Part shown: positions 21,955 through 29,468 of the stretch, piece after piece
Layout of the letters: each line of letters opens with the position of its first letter
How positions within the stretch are numbered: the stretch's first letter is position 1
IMG/VR virus record: IMGVR_UViG_3300010413_000083
Span: 1-39,961 of that record
Source of the DNA: a virus
Length of the DNA: 39,961 bases
Strand: one strand, 5' to 3'
The notes under the pieces: model-generated
The model's input: only the letters and a program-made list of their open reading frames with translations
Told to the model about the DNA's origin: nothing
Databases searched by the model: none
Made by a program: the position numbers and the translations under genes

Positions 21955-21978
21955 AATATTAAACTAAGGAGAATAAAT

Positions 21979-22575
21979 ATGTCACAAATCATATACGCAA
22001 ATGGGAATGCGACTATAACAATCCCAGCAACAGAGAGTATTGCAGTATATACCAGGGGAGTTGCTAAAGTTTATAGGACTGTAGGCTATCCTAATCTTCC
22101 CAACACTGATGATCTACTTGGTTCAGTAGACAATACTGAGACAGTATTCGGAGCTTATGCGTCAGGAGCTACTATTTATATTGAGGCCGGAGCTTCACAG
22201 GTTGAATATGAAGTAGGTGTAGCGCCTAAAGTGCAGAGTCGTCTAGCCTCGCAGATTCAGGCAACTCCAGTAGCAGTTGATGTGACCGGTGCAGTATCGG
22301 CAACAGCTTTGCTTGGCGGTATAGTTACTTCAACTACTGCTGCTGCTGTAGCTGGAACAATCCCAACAGGTACAGTTATGGATGCAGCTTCGGAGTTTGC
22401 AATTAATGATTCATTTGATTGGTCAGTAATTGCAACGGGTGCAAATGCTTTCACTGTAACTGCTGCGGCTGGGCATACAATAGTAGGTAATGCAGTTGTA
22501 GCAACAGTGACTTCTGGCCTTTTCAGAACTCGCAAGACTGCTGTAAATACTTTTGTAACTTATCGTATAGGCTAA
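21979..22575 (+). CDS. Head-associated beta-rich protein (198 aa)
   Basis: ATG after TAAGGAGAATAA. The C-terminal half carries SATALLGGIVTSTTAAAVAGTIPTG, then FDWSVIATGANAFTVTAAAGHTIVG and RTRKTAVNTFVTYRIG, a repeat-like beta domain common downstream of coat genes in tailed phages. The N-terminal half (ATITIPATESIAVYTRG) is also beta. Probably a decoration or head-completion protein, exposed on the capsid. Confidence 0.65.
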   Translation: MSQIIYANGNATITIPATESIAVYTRGVAKVYRTVGYPNLPNTDDLLGSVDNTETVFGAYASGATIYIEAGASQVEYEVGVAPKVQSRLASQIQATPVAVDVTGAVSATALLGGIVTSTTAAAVAGTIPTGTVMDAASEFAINDSFDWSVIATGANAFTVTAAAGHTIVGNAVVATVTSGLFRTRKTAVNTFVTYRIG

Positions 22576-22582
22576 ACTTAAC

Positions 22583-22602
22583 GGAGGGGAGAAATCCCCT
22601 CC
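22583..22602 (+). terminator. GAAA hairpin after head-associated gene
   Basis: GGAGGGGA-GAAA-TCCCCTCC, a perfect 8-bp stem with GNRA tetraloop, followed by TATTTTAAGGAG. The weak T-run suggests partial termination. The stem also hides a GGAGG sequence. Confidence 0.6.
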
Positions 22603-22620
22603 TATTTTAAGGAGATAATA

Positions 22621-22929
22621 ATGGAAATAGTTTATAAAGTACCTGGAAAAAATCACGGGCCAGATGGCAAGACGTTTGACTGGAAGAAAGTTAAATCAAA
22701 AGATGACTTTGAAGCAAGTTTAAAAGATGGCTGGTTTGATACTCTTGAAGAAGCTCTTGCAGGTAAGCATAAAAAAGAAAGAAAAGAAGAAATAATAGAA
22801 GATATTTCCGATGATGCTCCTACAAGAGAAGAGATGGAGATTAAGGCTAAAGAACTTGGCTTGACTTATCATAAGAATATTTCAGATAAAAAACTACTTG
22901 CCTTGATAGAGAAAAATCTTAAGGATTAA
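22621..22929 (+). CDS. HeH/LEM-like small head protein (102 aa)
   Basis: ATG after AAGGAGATA. The first 45 residues (KVPGKNHGPDGKTFDWKKVKSKDDFEASLKDGWFDTLEEAL) resemble a small virion-associated domain. The C-terminus PTREEMEIKAKELGLTYHKNISDKKLLALIEK is a typical HeH/LEM helix-extended-helix motif found in phage head-neck genes. It precedes the gp4-like tail gene by two bases. Confidence 0.7.
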   Translation: MEIVYKVPGKNHGPDGKTFDWKKVKSKDDFEASLKDGWFDTLEEALAGKHKKERKEEIIEDISDDAPTREEMEIKAKELGLTYHKNISDKKLLALIEKNLKD

Positions 22930-22931
22930 TC

Positions 22932-23414
22932 ATGTCATGGACTAAACGACAATTCATTGAAGGTGCGTTTGAAGAGATAGGACTTGCTTCATATGTATAT
23001 GATTTACAGCCAGAGCAATTAGAATCGGCTTTGAGGCGCTTAGACTCAATGATGGCTACATGGAATACCAAAGGAATAAGATTAGGCTATCCTTTGCCCT
23101 CAAACCCTGAGAATTCAGATATTGATGATGAAACTAATGTTCCCGATGCAGCTAATCAAGCAATCATAATGAGTTTAGGCATCATATTGGCCCCTGGATT
23201 TGGCAAGACAGTTTCTCAAGATACTAAGGTTGCAGCAAAGCAAGGGTATTTAGGGTTATTGGCTAGAGCTACTAAGCCTGTAGAGAAGCAATTTCCTAAT
23301 ACATTACCAAAGGGAGCAGGGAATAAGCCATACCGGAATATTAACAATGAATACATGGACACGCCTACAGATCCGATATTAGCCGGACAAGATGGCCCCA
23401 TAGAATTTAATTGA
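22932..23414 (+). CDS. P22 gp4-like head-tail connector (tail accessory factor)
   Basis: 160 aa, against 166 for P22 gp4. N-terminal KRQFIEGAFEEIGLASYVYDLQPEQLESALRRLDSMMATWNTKGIRLGY is the gp4-type helix pair, followed by ANQAIIMSLGIILAPGFGKTVS. It binds the portal after packaging and closes the channel with the gp10-like protein. The genetic position agrees. Confidence 0.85.
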   Translation: MSWTKRQFIEGAFEEIGLASYVYDLQPEQLESALRRLDSMMATWNTKGIRLGYPLPSNPENSDIDDETNVPDAANQAIIMSLGIILAPGFGKTVSQDTKVAAKQGYLGLLARATKPVEKQFPNTLPKGAGNKPYRNINNEYMDTPTDPILAGQDGPIEFN

Positions 23415-23423
23415 GGTGGAAAA

Positions 23424-23882
23424 ATGCCAGAAATTAATCAATTATCAGCAGTAGATGCTTTAGCGGCAGGCGATCAAATTGCCGTTTATGATACAAGCAA
23501 TGGAGATGCCAGGAAAGCTTCATTATCAGTATTGTCAACATATATCCAGAGCACTCTCACAACTGGTATAAGCTACATAACACAATATGCAGCACCTTCA
23601 GCAACAGGTTTTAGTGTCCAAATAACGGATGGAAGCGCAAACATACATCTGATATTAACTCCGGTAGCTGGGTATGCAACTGGAACTATTGTACTGCCGA
23701 CAAATAGCCTCGTAGTCGATAAACAAGAAGTCTTGGTGAATTGTACTCAGGCGGTGACTACATTGACTATTGATGGCAATGGAGCAACAGCAATTACAGG
23801 AGAGCCATCAGCATTATCAGCTAATGACTTCTTCAGGTTGAAATATGACCTGGTAACCAAAACTTGGTATAGAGTGGGTTAA
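23424..23882 (+). CDS. Phage structural protein (152 aa)
   Basis: It lies between the gp4-like and gp10-like genes; the stop overlaps the next ATG by one base (TAATG). The N-terminal NQLSAVDALAAGDQIAVYDTSNGDARKASLSVLSTYIQS is a short trimeric-looking module seen at the start of many phage tail-fibre or head-fibre proteins. The rest (TLTIDGNGATAITGEPSALSANDFFRLKYD) is beta-rich. Probably a head or tail fibre. Confidence 0.6.
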   Translation: MPEINQLSAVDALAAGDQIAVYDTSNGDARKASLSVLSTYIQSTLTTGISYITQYAAPSATGFSVQITDGSANIHLILTPVAGYATGTIVLPTNSLVVDKQEVLVNCTQAVTTLTIDGNGATAITGEPSALSANDFFRLKYDLVTKTWYRVG

Positions 23883-25282
23883 TGCAAATCCCTGTCTTAA
23901 ACGGTATTTATACAGATGAAAACTCCGACTTCAGGACTTCATATCCTCGTAATTTTATGCCAGTTCCTAAGAGCCAAGGTATATCTCAAGGATATTTGCG
24001 TCCGGCAGATGGAATAGTATCATTTGGGACAGGCCCAGGAATTGACAGAGGGGCTATAAATTGGAATGGTATATGTTATCGAGTAATGGGAACTAAGCTT
24101 GTCAGTATAGATTCTTTGGGCGCTGTGACAGTAATTGGAGATGTAGGAGGAACTACACAAGTATCATTTGATTATTCATTTGATCGTTTAGCGATAGCTT
24201 CAAATAATAACTTATTTTATTACGATGGTGCTACCTTAACGCAAGTAGTTGATCCAGACTTAGGAACTGTTGTAGACATGTTATGGGTTGATGGTTACTT
24301 TATGACAACAGATGGAGAGTTTCTAATTGTTACTGATATTAATGATCCGCTCTCAGTTAATCCTTTAAAATACGGCTCTTCAGAGATAGATCCTGATCCC
24401 ATAGAAGCTTTAAGGAAAATTAGAAATGAAGTTCATGCTTTAAACAGATACACGATAGAAGTTTTTGACAATATTGGCGGCACAGGATTTCCTTTCCAAA
24501 GAATAGAGGGTGCTCAAATAATGAAAGGTTCAGTAGGAACACATTGCTGTATTGAATATCTAAATGGGATAGCCTTTTTGGGAGGCGGTAGAAATGAAGC
24601 AATATCAATATGGTTAGGCGGTGGCGGTATTGCTCAAAAGTTGGCAACTAGAGAAATAGACCAGATATTAAATGAATATACAGAAACAACATTATCATTA
24701 TCATTGATGGAAAAGAGAACAGATAATAATCATGAATTATTATATTTACATTTGCCGGATAAAACTATTGTATATGATGCTTCAGCTGCGCAAATAACTG
24801 GCCAGCCAGTATGGTTTATATTAACTTCGGGAACAAGCGACACAGGGCAATATTTAGCAAGGAATTTTATACGCTGTTATGATAAATGGCTATGTGGTCA
24901 TACCACATTAACCAATATAGGCTATTTAGATAATAGTATTGCTTCTCATTGGGGGAATATTAACACATGGGAGTTTAGTACACAAATAATATATAACGAA
25001 AGCAATGGAGCTATATTTCATGAATTAGAATTAGTTTGTTTAAGTGGAAGAGTCGCTCTAAATTCAGACCCTACTATAAGCACAGCATATTCGACAGATG
25101 GTGAAGTATGGAGCCAAGAAAGATATATTAAAGCTGGGAAGATAGGCGAAAGAAATAAAAGATTAGTATGGCTTCAACAGGGAAGTATGAGAAATTGGCG
25201 CATACAAAGATTTAAGGGAGATAGTGATTCGATGTTATCAGTTGCTAGATTAGAGGCTAGATTAGAACCGATGGTATTTTAA
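23882..25282 (+). CDS. P22 gp10-like packaged-DNA stabilisation protein (tail hub)
   Basis: 466 aa versus 472 in P22. A beta-propeller-like series is visible with the same landmarks: YLRPADGIVSFGTGPGIDRGAINW, NEVHALNRYTIEVFDNIGGTGFPF, KGSVGTHCCIEYLNGIAFLGGG, REIDQILNEYT, LHLPDKTIVYDASAAQ. P22 gp10 has equivalent IIRSYTAEE and LPRHVLVYDASSSQ segments. It forms the hexameric tail hub plugging the portal. Confidence 0.9.
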   Translation: MQIPVLNGIYTDENSDFRTSYPRNFMPVPKSQGISQGYLRPADGIVSFGTGPGIDRGAINWNGICYRVMGTKLVSIDSLGAVTVIGDVGGTTQVSFDYSFDRLAIASNNNLFYYDGATLTQVVDPDLGTVVDMLWVDGYFMTTDGEFLIVTDINDPLSVNPLKYGSSEIDPDPIEALRKIRNEVHALNRYTIEVFDNIGGTGFPFQRIEGAQIMKGSVGTHCCIEYLNGIAFLGGGRNEAISIWLGGGGIAQKLATREIDQILNEYTETTLSLSLMEKRTDNNHELLYLHLPDKTIVYDASAAQITGQPVWFILTSGTSDTGQYLARNFIRCYDKWLCGHTTLTNIGYLDNSIASHWGNINTWEFSTQIIYNESNGAIFHELELVCLSGRVALNSDPTISTAYSTDGEVWSQERYIKAGKIGERNKRLVWLQQGSMRNWRIQRFKGDSDSMLSVARLEARLEPMVF

Positions 25283-25506
25283 TGGCTGATCCAAGACCTT
25301 TAACAAGAGAAGAGTTAGCAATGTTCTTGCCTAATTTAAGGGCAATTAGAGCGTTTGAAAAACTATTTGATTTAATACCATCAGAGATAGAGACAGCACA
25401 AGAGAATTCAAGCGATTATAAGTCTGATTCATCATTAGGGATGACTATAAATAATGAAATTAAATCTAAATCAAATCAGGTGTTAATATGGCTTATGATA
25501 GAATAA
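25282..25506 (+). CDS. Hypothetical tail-region protein (74 aa)
   Basis: Starts by TAATG overlap with the gp10-like gene. Two helical segments (LTREELAMFLPNLRAIRAFEKLFDLIPSEIETAQENS) in a protein that looks like a small virion-assembly factor. I have the impression that similar short proteins lie after gp10-like genes in other podoviruses. Overlaps the next gene by 19 bases. Confidence 0.6.
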   Translation: MADPRPLTREELAMFLPNLRAIRAFEKLFDLIPSEIETAQENSSDYKSDSSLGMTINNEIKSKSNQVLIWLMIE

Positions 25507-25829
25507 CTCCAAAGAAGTTAGCACAGGCCGCAATGCCTGCTGATCCTACAATTAGTACAATCTACACTGTTCCAGCTAAAACAAGAACATTTGTCAAAGA
25601 TATAGATATTTGCAATACAACGGCAGCTACTTTAAATGCTTATGTATATCTAGTAGCGAGCGGGGGAAGTCCGACAACTTCTAATTTGTTAATTTCTGGT
25701 ATTGAAGTTCCGGCTAATGGGATGTTTCAATGGACAGGTACGCAAATACTTGAAATAGGTGATACTATCCGAGTCAAAGGGAGTGCTGTAGGTTTGACTA
25801 CAAATATAAGCGGTGCAGAAGCGTTATGA
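25488..25829 (+). CDS. Beta-rich virion protein (113 aa), paralogue of 26656 product
   Basis: Begins TPKKLAQAAMPADPTISTIYTVPAKTRTFVKDIDICN. Then NAYVYLVASGGSPTTSNLLISGIEVPANGMFQWTG and DTIRVKGSAVGLTTNISGAE. The layout resembles the protein at 26656-26991 (VASGG/IASGG plus SNLLI/SNLII, then a Pro-rich beta strand), so the two look like paralogues flanking a 277-aa gene. Likely fibre or tail-surface proteins. Confidence 0.6.
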   Translation: MAYDRITPKKLAQAAMPADPTISTIYTVPAKTRTFVKDIDICNTTAATLNAYVYLVASGGSPTTSNLLISGIEVPANGMFQWTGTQILEIGDTIRVKGSAVGLTTNISGAEAL

Positions 25830-26659
25830 TAAGGGTTTATCCAGATTCAACAAAAGCGAGAGATTCAGTAACAAATGCGATTAATGATATTCAATCGCAT
25901 CATAATTTTTTAATTAATGTTCCTTACCAAGTAGGCATTGGATTAGGAGTCGTTGCTGGACATAGCACATTTAGAGGATTTGGAAGACGCGAAGCTTTAT
26001 CAACAGCCACAAATGGTGATGATTTATGGGAAGGCACAGCTACAACACTAGATTATCCAGATCAATCAGTAGGTGAGCAATGCACTGTAGTCTCTACAAG
26101 TGTAAATGATACTTTAGCAGGCACAGGAGTACAAAAAGTAGATATTCATTATTTGGATGCTTCGGGAAATCCACAACATGAAACGATATCCATGAATGGA
26201 ACTACTCCAGTAAATACTGTAGCAACAAATATTAGATTTATTCAATACATGCACACATCTCAAGGAGCATTTGGAGTTTTGGCAGCTGGCGATATTAGAC
26301 TTTATAGGACAGGAGATGCAACTAGAGTTTATCAAATTATTAAGCAAGGTGGTAATATGACATTAAATACTGCTCGCATGGTTCCATTAGGTAAAAATTT
26401 CTATTTGCAAAATATTCAGGCTTCAGCTGCAAGTAATAAACCTATAAATATAAGATTTAGAGCTACTTGTGATCAGGATGGAACCTTAACACCCGGTATA
26501 TTTATATTCAATCAAATATATGAACTTCAGGATTCAGCTATTCCTGAAAATATCGTAACCCCTAGAAAATTCCCTGCATTATGTATAATTAAGGGAACGG
26601 CTTATTCATCTACTGCCGGTGGGCAAGCATCATTAAGCTGGGAAGGATTTATAGAATGA
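25826..26659 (+). CDS. Virion protein (277 aa), unknown
   Basis: It overlaps neighbours at both ends by ATGA. Beta-rich with FLINVPYQVGIGLGVVAGHSTFRGFGRREAL, VDIHYLDASGNPQHETISMNGTTPVNT, LYRTGDATRVYQIIKQGGNMTLNTARMVPLGKNFYLQNIQ, and a final TAYSSTAGGQASLSWEGFIE. The pattern is that of phage structural proteins found in metagenomic podoviruses; no specific role can be assigned. Confidence 0.55.
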   Translation: MIRVYPDSTKARDSVTNAINDIQSHHNFLINVPYQVGIGLGVVAGHSTFRGFGRREALSTATNGDDLWEGTATTLDYPDQSVGEQCTVVSTSVNDTLAGTGVQKVDIHYLDASGNPQHETISMNGTTPVNTVATNIRFIQYMHTSQGAFGVLAAGDIRLYRTGDATRVYQIIKQGGNMTLNTARMVPLGKNFYLQNIQASAASNKPINIRFRATCDQDGTLTPGIFIFNQIYELQDSAIPENIVTPRKFPALCIIKGTAYSSTAGGQASLSWEGFIE

Positions 26660-26991
26660 GTGCAACAGTTGTAAATATAATTCCCCGTAAGCATGTAGAG
26701 GCAGCTCAAACAACTCAATATACGGCTGTAGGGGTTAAAACAATTATAGATAAATTTACATTAACAAATACAGGCGCAAGCAATGTAGTATTTAGTTGTA
26801 ATTTAATAGCAAGTGGAGGCGCAGCAGCAGCATCAAATTTAATTATTGATGCTAGAGTAATAGTCCCTGAAGAAGTTTACTTATGCCCTGAATTAGTAGG
26901 CCAGACATTAGAGCCTGGAGGCATAATATCAACATTATGTGATACAGGATTGGCATTAACTATAAGTGCAAGCGGAAGAGAAATAACTTAG
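26656..26991 (+). CDS. Beta-rich virion protein (111 aa)
   Basis: Starts by ATGA overlap. IIPRKHVEAAQTTQYTAVGVKTIIDKFTLTNTG, SNVVFSCNLIASGGAAAASNLII and LCPELVGQTLEPGGIISTLCDTGLALTISASGREIT: a small virion protein type. Paralogous in plan to the 25488 product. Its stop lies at the edge of the palindrome at 26991. Confidence 0.6.
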   Translation: MSATVVNIIPRKHVEAAQTTQYTAVGVKTIIDKFTLTNTGASNVVFSCNLIASGGAAAASNLIIDARVIVPEEVYLCPELVGQTLEPGGIISTLCDTGLALTISASGREIT

Positions 26992-27011
26992 TAAGTAAGT
27001 TAATTACTTTT
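26991..27011. promoter_or_regulatory. Second GTAAGTAA...ATTACTT element
   Basis: GTAAGTAAGTTAATTACTT resembles 17692-17712: both have GTAAGTAA, four variable bases, then ATTACTT. Here AAGTAA pairs with TTACTT. It lies at the start of the only real gap in the tail operon (26992-27097), before the gene at 27098. The gap also has GAGC-GACCGGTG-GCTC, a near-palindrome around 27060-27077. Likely a shared regulatory site. Confidence 0.5.
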
Positions 27012-27097
27012 CTCTTGTAAAAATAGAAATATTAAGTAATAATAAATTAGCCGAGTTTTAGAGCGACCGGTGGCTCAATATCATAAAAGGTGAATTA

Positions 27098-27553
27098 ATG
27101 GTAAACGCCAACGATATTGAACAATTAAGAAAATCATTTCAAGCATTATCATTTCCTGAATCTGCTATATCATGGCTTTTAATGATGTATGAAGCTATAC
27201 AAGTTTTCGATGATTACGCAGATGGCGATAAAGTTGACCGTGAAGAGCTAAATTCTCTTATTTGGAATACATTAGTAGCGATTCCTCAAAACCCTTTCTA
27301 TTTAGCTAATTCTCAAGCATTATATCCGTTGATTGCTACTTCTATTTTGAAATGGCAAGCTTCTGATACAATTGAACGCAAGAAAAAGGCAGATGCTAAA
27401 TCATTTATATGGCGTGCTGGATATTATGATTTAGTTTTAATGGTAGGAACATTATGCCATGGATACGGATGGGGAAAAGATAATGCTCATATAATATTAA
27501 ATTTATATGGTGAAAAATTAGACGATTATTTAAAGGAGTTCAATCATGCCTGA
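27098..27553 (+). CDS. Conserved podovirus-type protein upstream of ejection genes (151 aa)
   Basis: ATG after AAAAGGTGAA. Helical: SFPESAISWLLMMYEAIQVFDDYADGDKVDREELNSLIWNTLVAIPQNPFY and KADAKSFIWRAGYYDLVLMVGTLCHG. I associate this type with a conserved family encoded just ahead of ejection proteins, function not assigned. It overlaps the gp7-like gene by eight bases. Confidence 0.6.
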   Translation: MVNANDIEQLRKSFQALSFPESAISWLLMMYEAIQVFDDYADGDKVDREELNSLIWNTLVAIPQNPFYLANSQALYPLIATSILKWQASDTIERKKKADAKSFIWRAGYYDLVLMVGTLCHGYGWGKDNAHIILNLYGEKLDDYLKEFNHA

Positions 27554-28232
27554 TCCAGTCACAGGAATAGCAATCGGAGCACCTATAGTAACAGGTTATT
27601 TATCTAGAGAAGCTCAAAAAGAAGCTGCTAGTACAGCAGCAGGAGCGCAAACAAAAGCAGCAAAATTAGGTATCGAAGAGCAGCGAAGACAATTTGATGA
27701 ATTAAGAGAATTATTGAGTCCATATGTGCAGGCAGGAACAGGGGCTTTAGGCGCTCAACAGGCTCTACTAGGACTAGGAGGCCCTGAAGCACAGCAACAA
27801 GCAATTAGTGGCATAGAAACTTCTCCATATTTTCAGGCTTTAACTAGACAGGGAGAAGAAGGAATATTGCAATCTGCATCGGCTACAGGTGGACTTAGAG
27901 GCGGTAATGTACAAGGGGCTTTAGCACAATATCGGCCTCAAGTATTACAGCAGCTTATTGAAAATCAATACAGCAAATTGGGCGGATTAACTCAATTAGG
28001 TCAAGCTTCAGCAGCCGGAGTAGGGGCAGCAGGCCAAAATACAGGATTGAATGTTGCAAATCTATTAGGTCAATCAGGACAAGCTCAGGCAGCACAGGCA
28101 CTAGCTCAAGGACAAGCCCAGGCCAATCTATATGGTGATGTGACTCAAGGAATTGGTGCTGGTATAGGCGCATATTTGAATAGACCTATTAACCCTGGCG
28201 ATTTCCCGACAAGCCAACATGGATCATTTTAA
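27546..28232 (+). CDS. P22 gp7-like DNA ejection protein
   Basis: 228 aa, near P22 gp7 (229). Ala/Gln/Gly-rich helical protein with the family-like ELLSPYVQAGTGALGAQQALLG, TSPYFQALTRQGEEGILQSASATGGLRGGNVQGALAQYRPQ and LGQASAAGVGAAGQNTG. The N-terminus AIGAPIVTGYLSREAQ is mildly hydrophobic. gp7-type proteins are ejected from the capsid with gp16 and gp20 to help DNA cross the envelope. Confidence 0.85.
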   Translation: MPDPVTGIAIGAPIVTGYLSREAQKEAASTAAGAQTKAAKLGIEEQRRQFDELRELLSPYVQAGTGALGAQQALLGLGGPEAQQQAISGIETSPYFQALTRQGEEGILQSASATGGLRGGNVQGALAQYRPQVLQQLIENQYSKLGGLTQLGQASAAGVGAAGQNTGLNVANLLGQSGQAQAAQALAQGQAQANLYGDVTQGIGAGIGAYLNRPINPGDFPTSQHGSF

Positions 28233-28244
28233 AGGAGATTTATA

Positions 28245-29468
28245 ATGCCAGATTATAGTTTAAATATTGCTAATCCAACTGAAAGATTATTAAGTGGTCT
28301 TAAGACAGGAATGGGCATACAAGATATAATGGCAAAACGACAGCAGGAAGCCGCAGCAATGCAAAGACAACAACAGATATCAAATGCAATGGCTGAATTA
28401 AGCGCAAATCCTAGTCCTACTGCCGCTGATTATTCACAGGTAGCCTCTATGTTACCTAAAGAACAGGCTGATAGTCTACGGTCAAATTGGGAGCTATTAT
28501 CTAAGGAAAAGCAGTCAAATCAATTAAGCTTTGCAGGACAAGTATTATCAGCATTTGAAGTTAATCCTGAAGTTGGTCAACGTCTTTTAGCTGAAAGGGC
28601 TGAAGCTGAAAGAAATGCAGGAAATGAGAGAGATGCCGCCGCTTATGAAAATTGGGCTGAAATTGCAAAGATTAGTCCCGATGCCGCCAAAAGATCAATA
28701 GGAGTTATGATCTCAGCACTTCCTGGTGGCAAAGAAGTAATAGAAGGAATTGAGAAAATTGGTACTGAAGAAAGAAAGATGCAACTACAGCCAGGAGAAT
28801 TAAAAAAACAAGCTGCTGATTTAGGATTGACAAGCGCTCAAACTAATAAAGTTCTAGCTGAAACTAAAAATCTAGGATTAGAAAGCAAAAAGGCAATACT
28901 TGAATTAGAAGCAACTAAAAAAGGTGAATTACCTCCTGAAAAGAGGTTTGATATGGAAAAGAAGTTAAGAGATGATTTTGTAAAAAGAACAAGTAATTTT
29001 ATCGAAGGCGAGAGAAATTATGAAGTGATTAGATCTTCAGCAGCCGATAATTCCGGTGCAGGTGATGTAGCTCTTGTAACTTCATTCATGAAAATGCTCG
29101 ATCCTGGTTCAGTAGTTAGAGAAACAGAATTTGCTAATGCAAGAGATACGGCAGGACTGTTGGAACAACTTAAGAATCAAGCACAGAAGGTTCAAACAGG
29201 TCAGTTCTTAGGAACAGAGCAGCGTGCAGCATTTTCACGACTAGCCAAACAATATCTTGATGCAGCAAAGAAACAACAAGACAATGTTAAAAAAGATTTA
29301 AGTGTGGTAGTTAAAGATTATAAACTTAGCAAAGATAATGTATTTGGAACCGAAGAAACTGAAGCACCTGAACAGCCTACAGGTGGGCCTCAAGTAGGAA
29401 TGGTAGAAGATGGCTATAGATTTAAAGGTGGTAATCCTTCAGATCCTAATAGTTGGGAGCCCATATAA
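28245..29468 (+). CDS. Second ejection protein (gp20-like by position)
   Basis: 407 aa, ATG after AAAGGAGA. Long, Gln/Glu/Ala-rich helical protein with a predicted coiled coil (residues about 150-330) and the ending GYRFKGGNPSDPNSWEPI, a C-terminal tag seen on phage ejection or internal virion proteins. It stands between the gp7-like and the large gp16-like genes, the place of gp20 in P22. The stop TAA overlaps the next ATG by one base. Confidence 0.7.
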   Translation: MPDYSLNIANPTERLLSGLKTGMGIQDIMAKRQQEAAAMQRQQQISNAMAELSANPSPTAADYSQVASMLPKEQADSLRSNWELLSKEKQSNQLSFAGQVLSAFEVNPEVGQRLLAERAEAERNAGNERDAAAYENWAEIAKISPDAAKRSIGVMISALPGGKEVIEGIEKIGTEERKMQLQPGELKKQAADLGLTSAQTNKVLAETKNLGLESKKAILELEATKKGELPPEKRFDMEKKLRDDFVKRTSNFIEGERNYEVIRSSAADNSGAGDVALVTSFMKMLDPGSVVRETEFANARDTAGLLEQLKNQAQKVQTGQFLGTEQRAAFSRLAKQYLDAAKKQQDNVKKDLSVVVKDYKLSKDNVFGTEETEAPEQPTGGPQVGMVEDGYRFKGGNPSDPNSWEPI

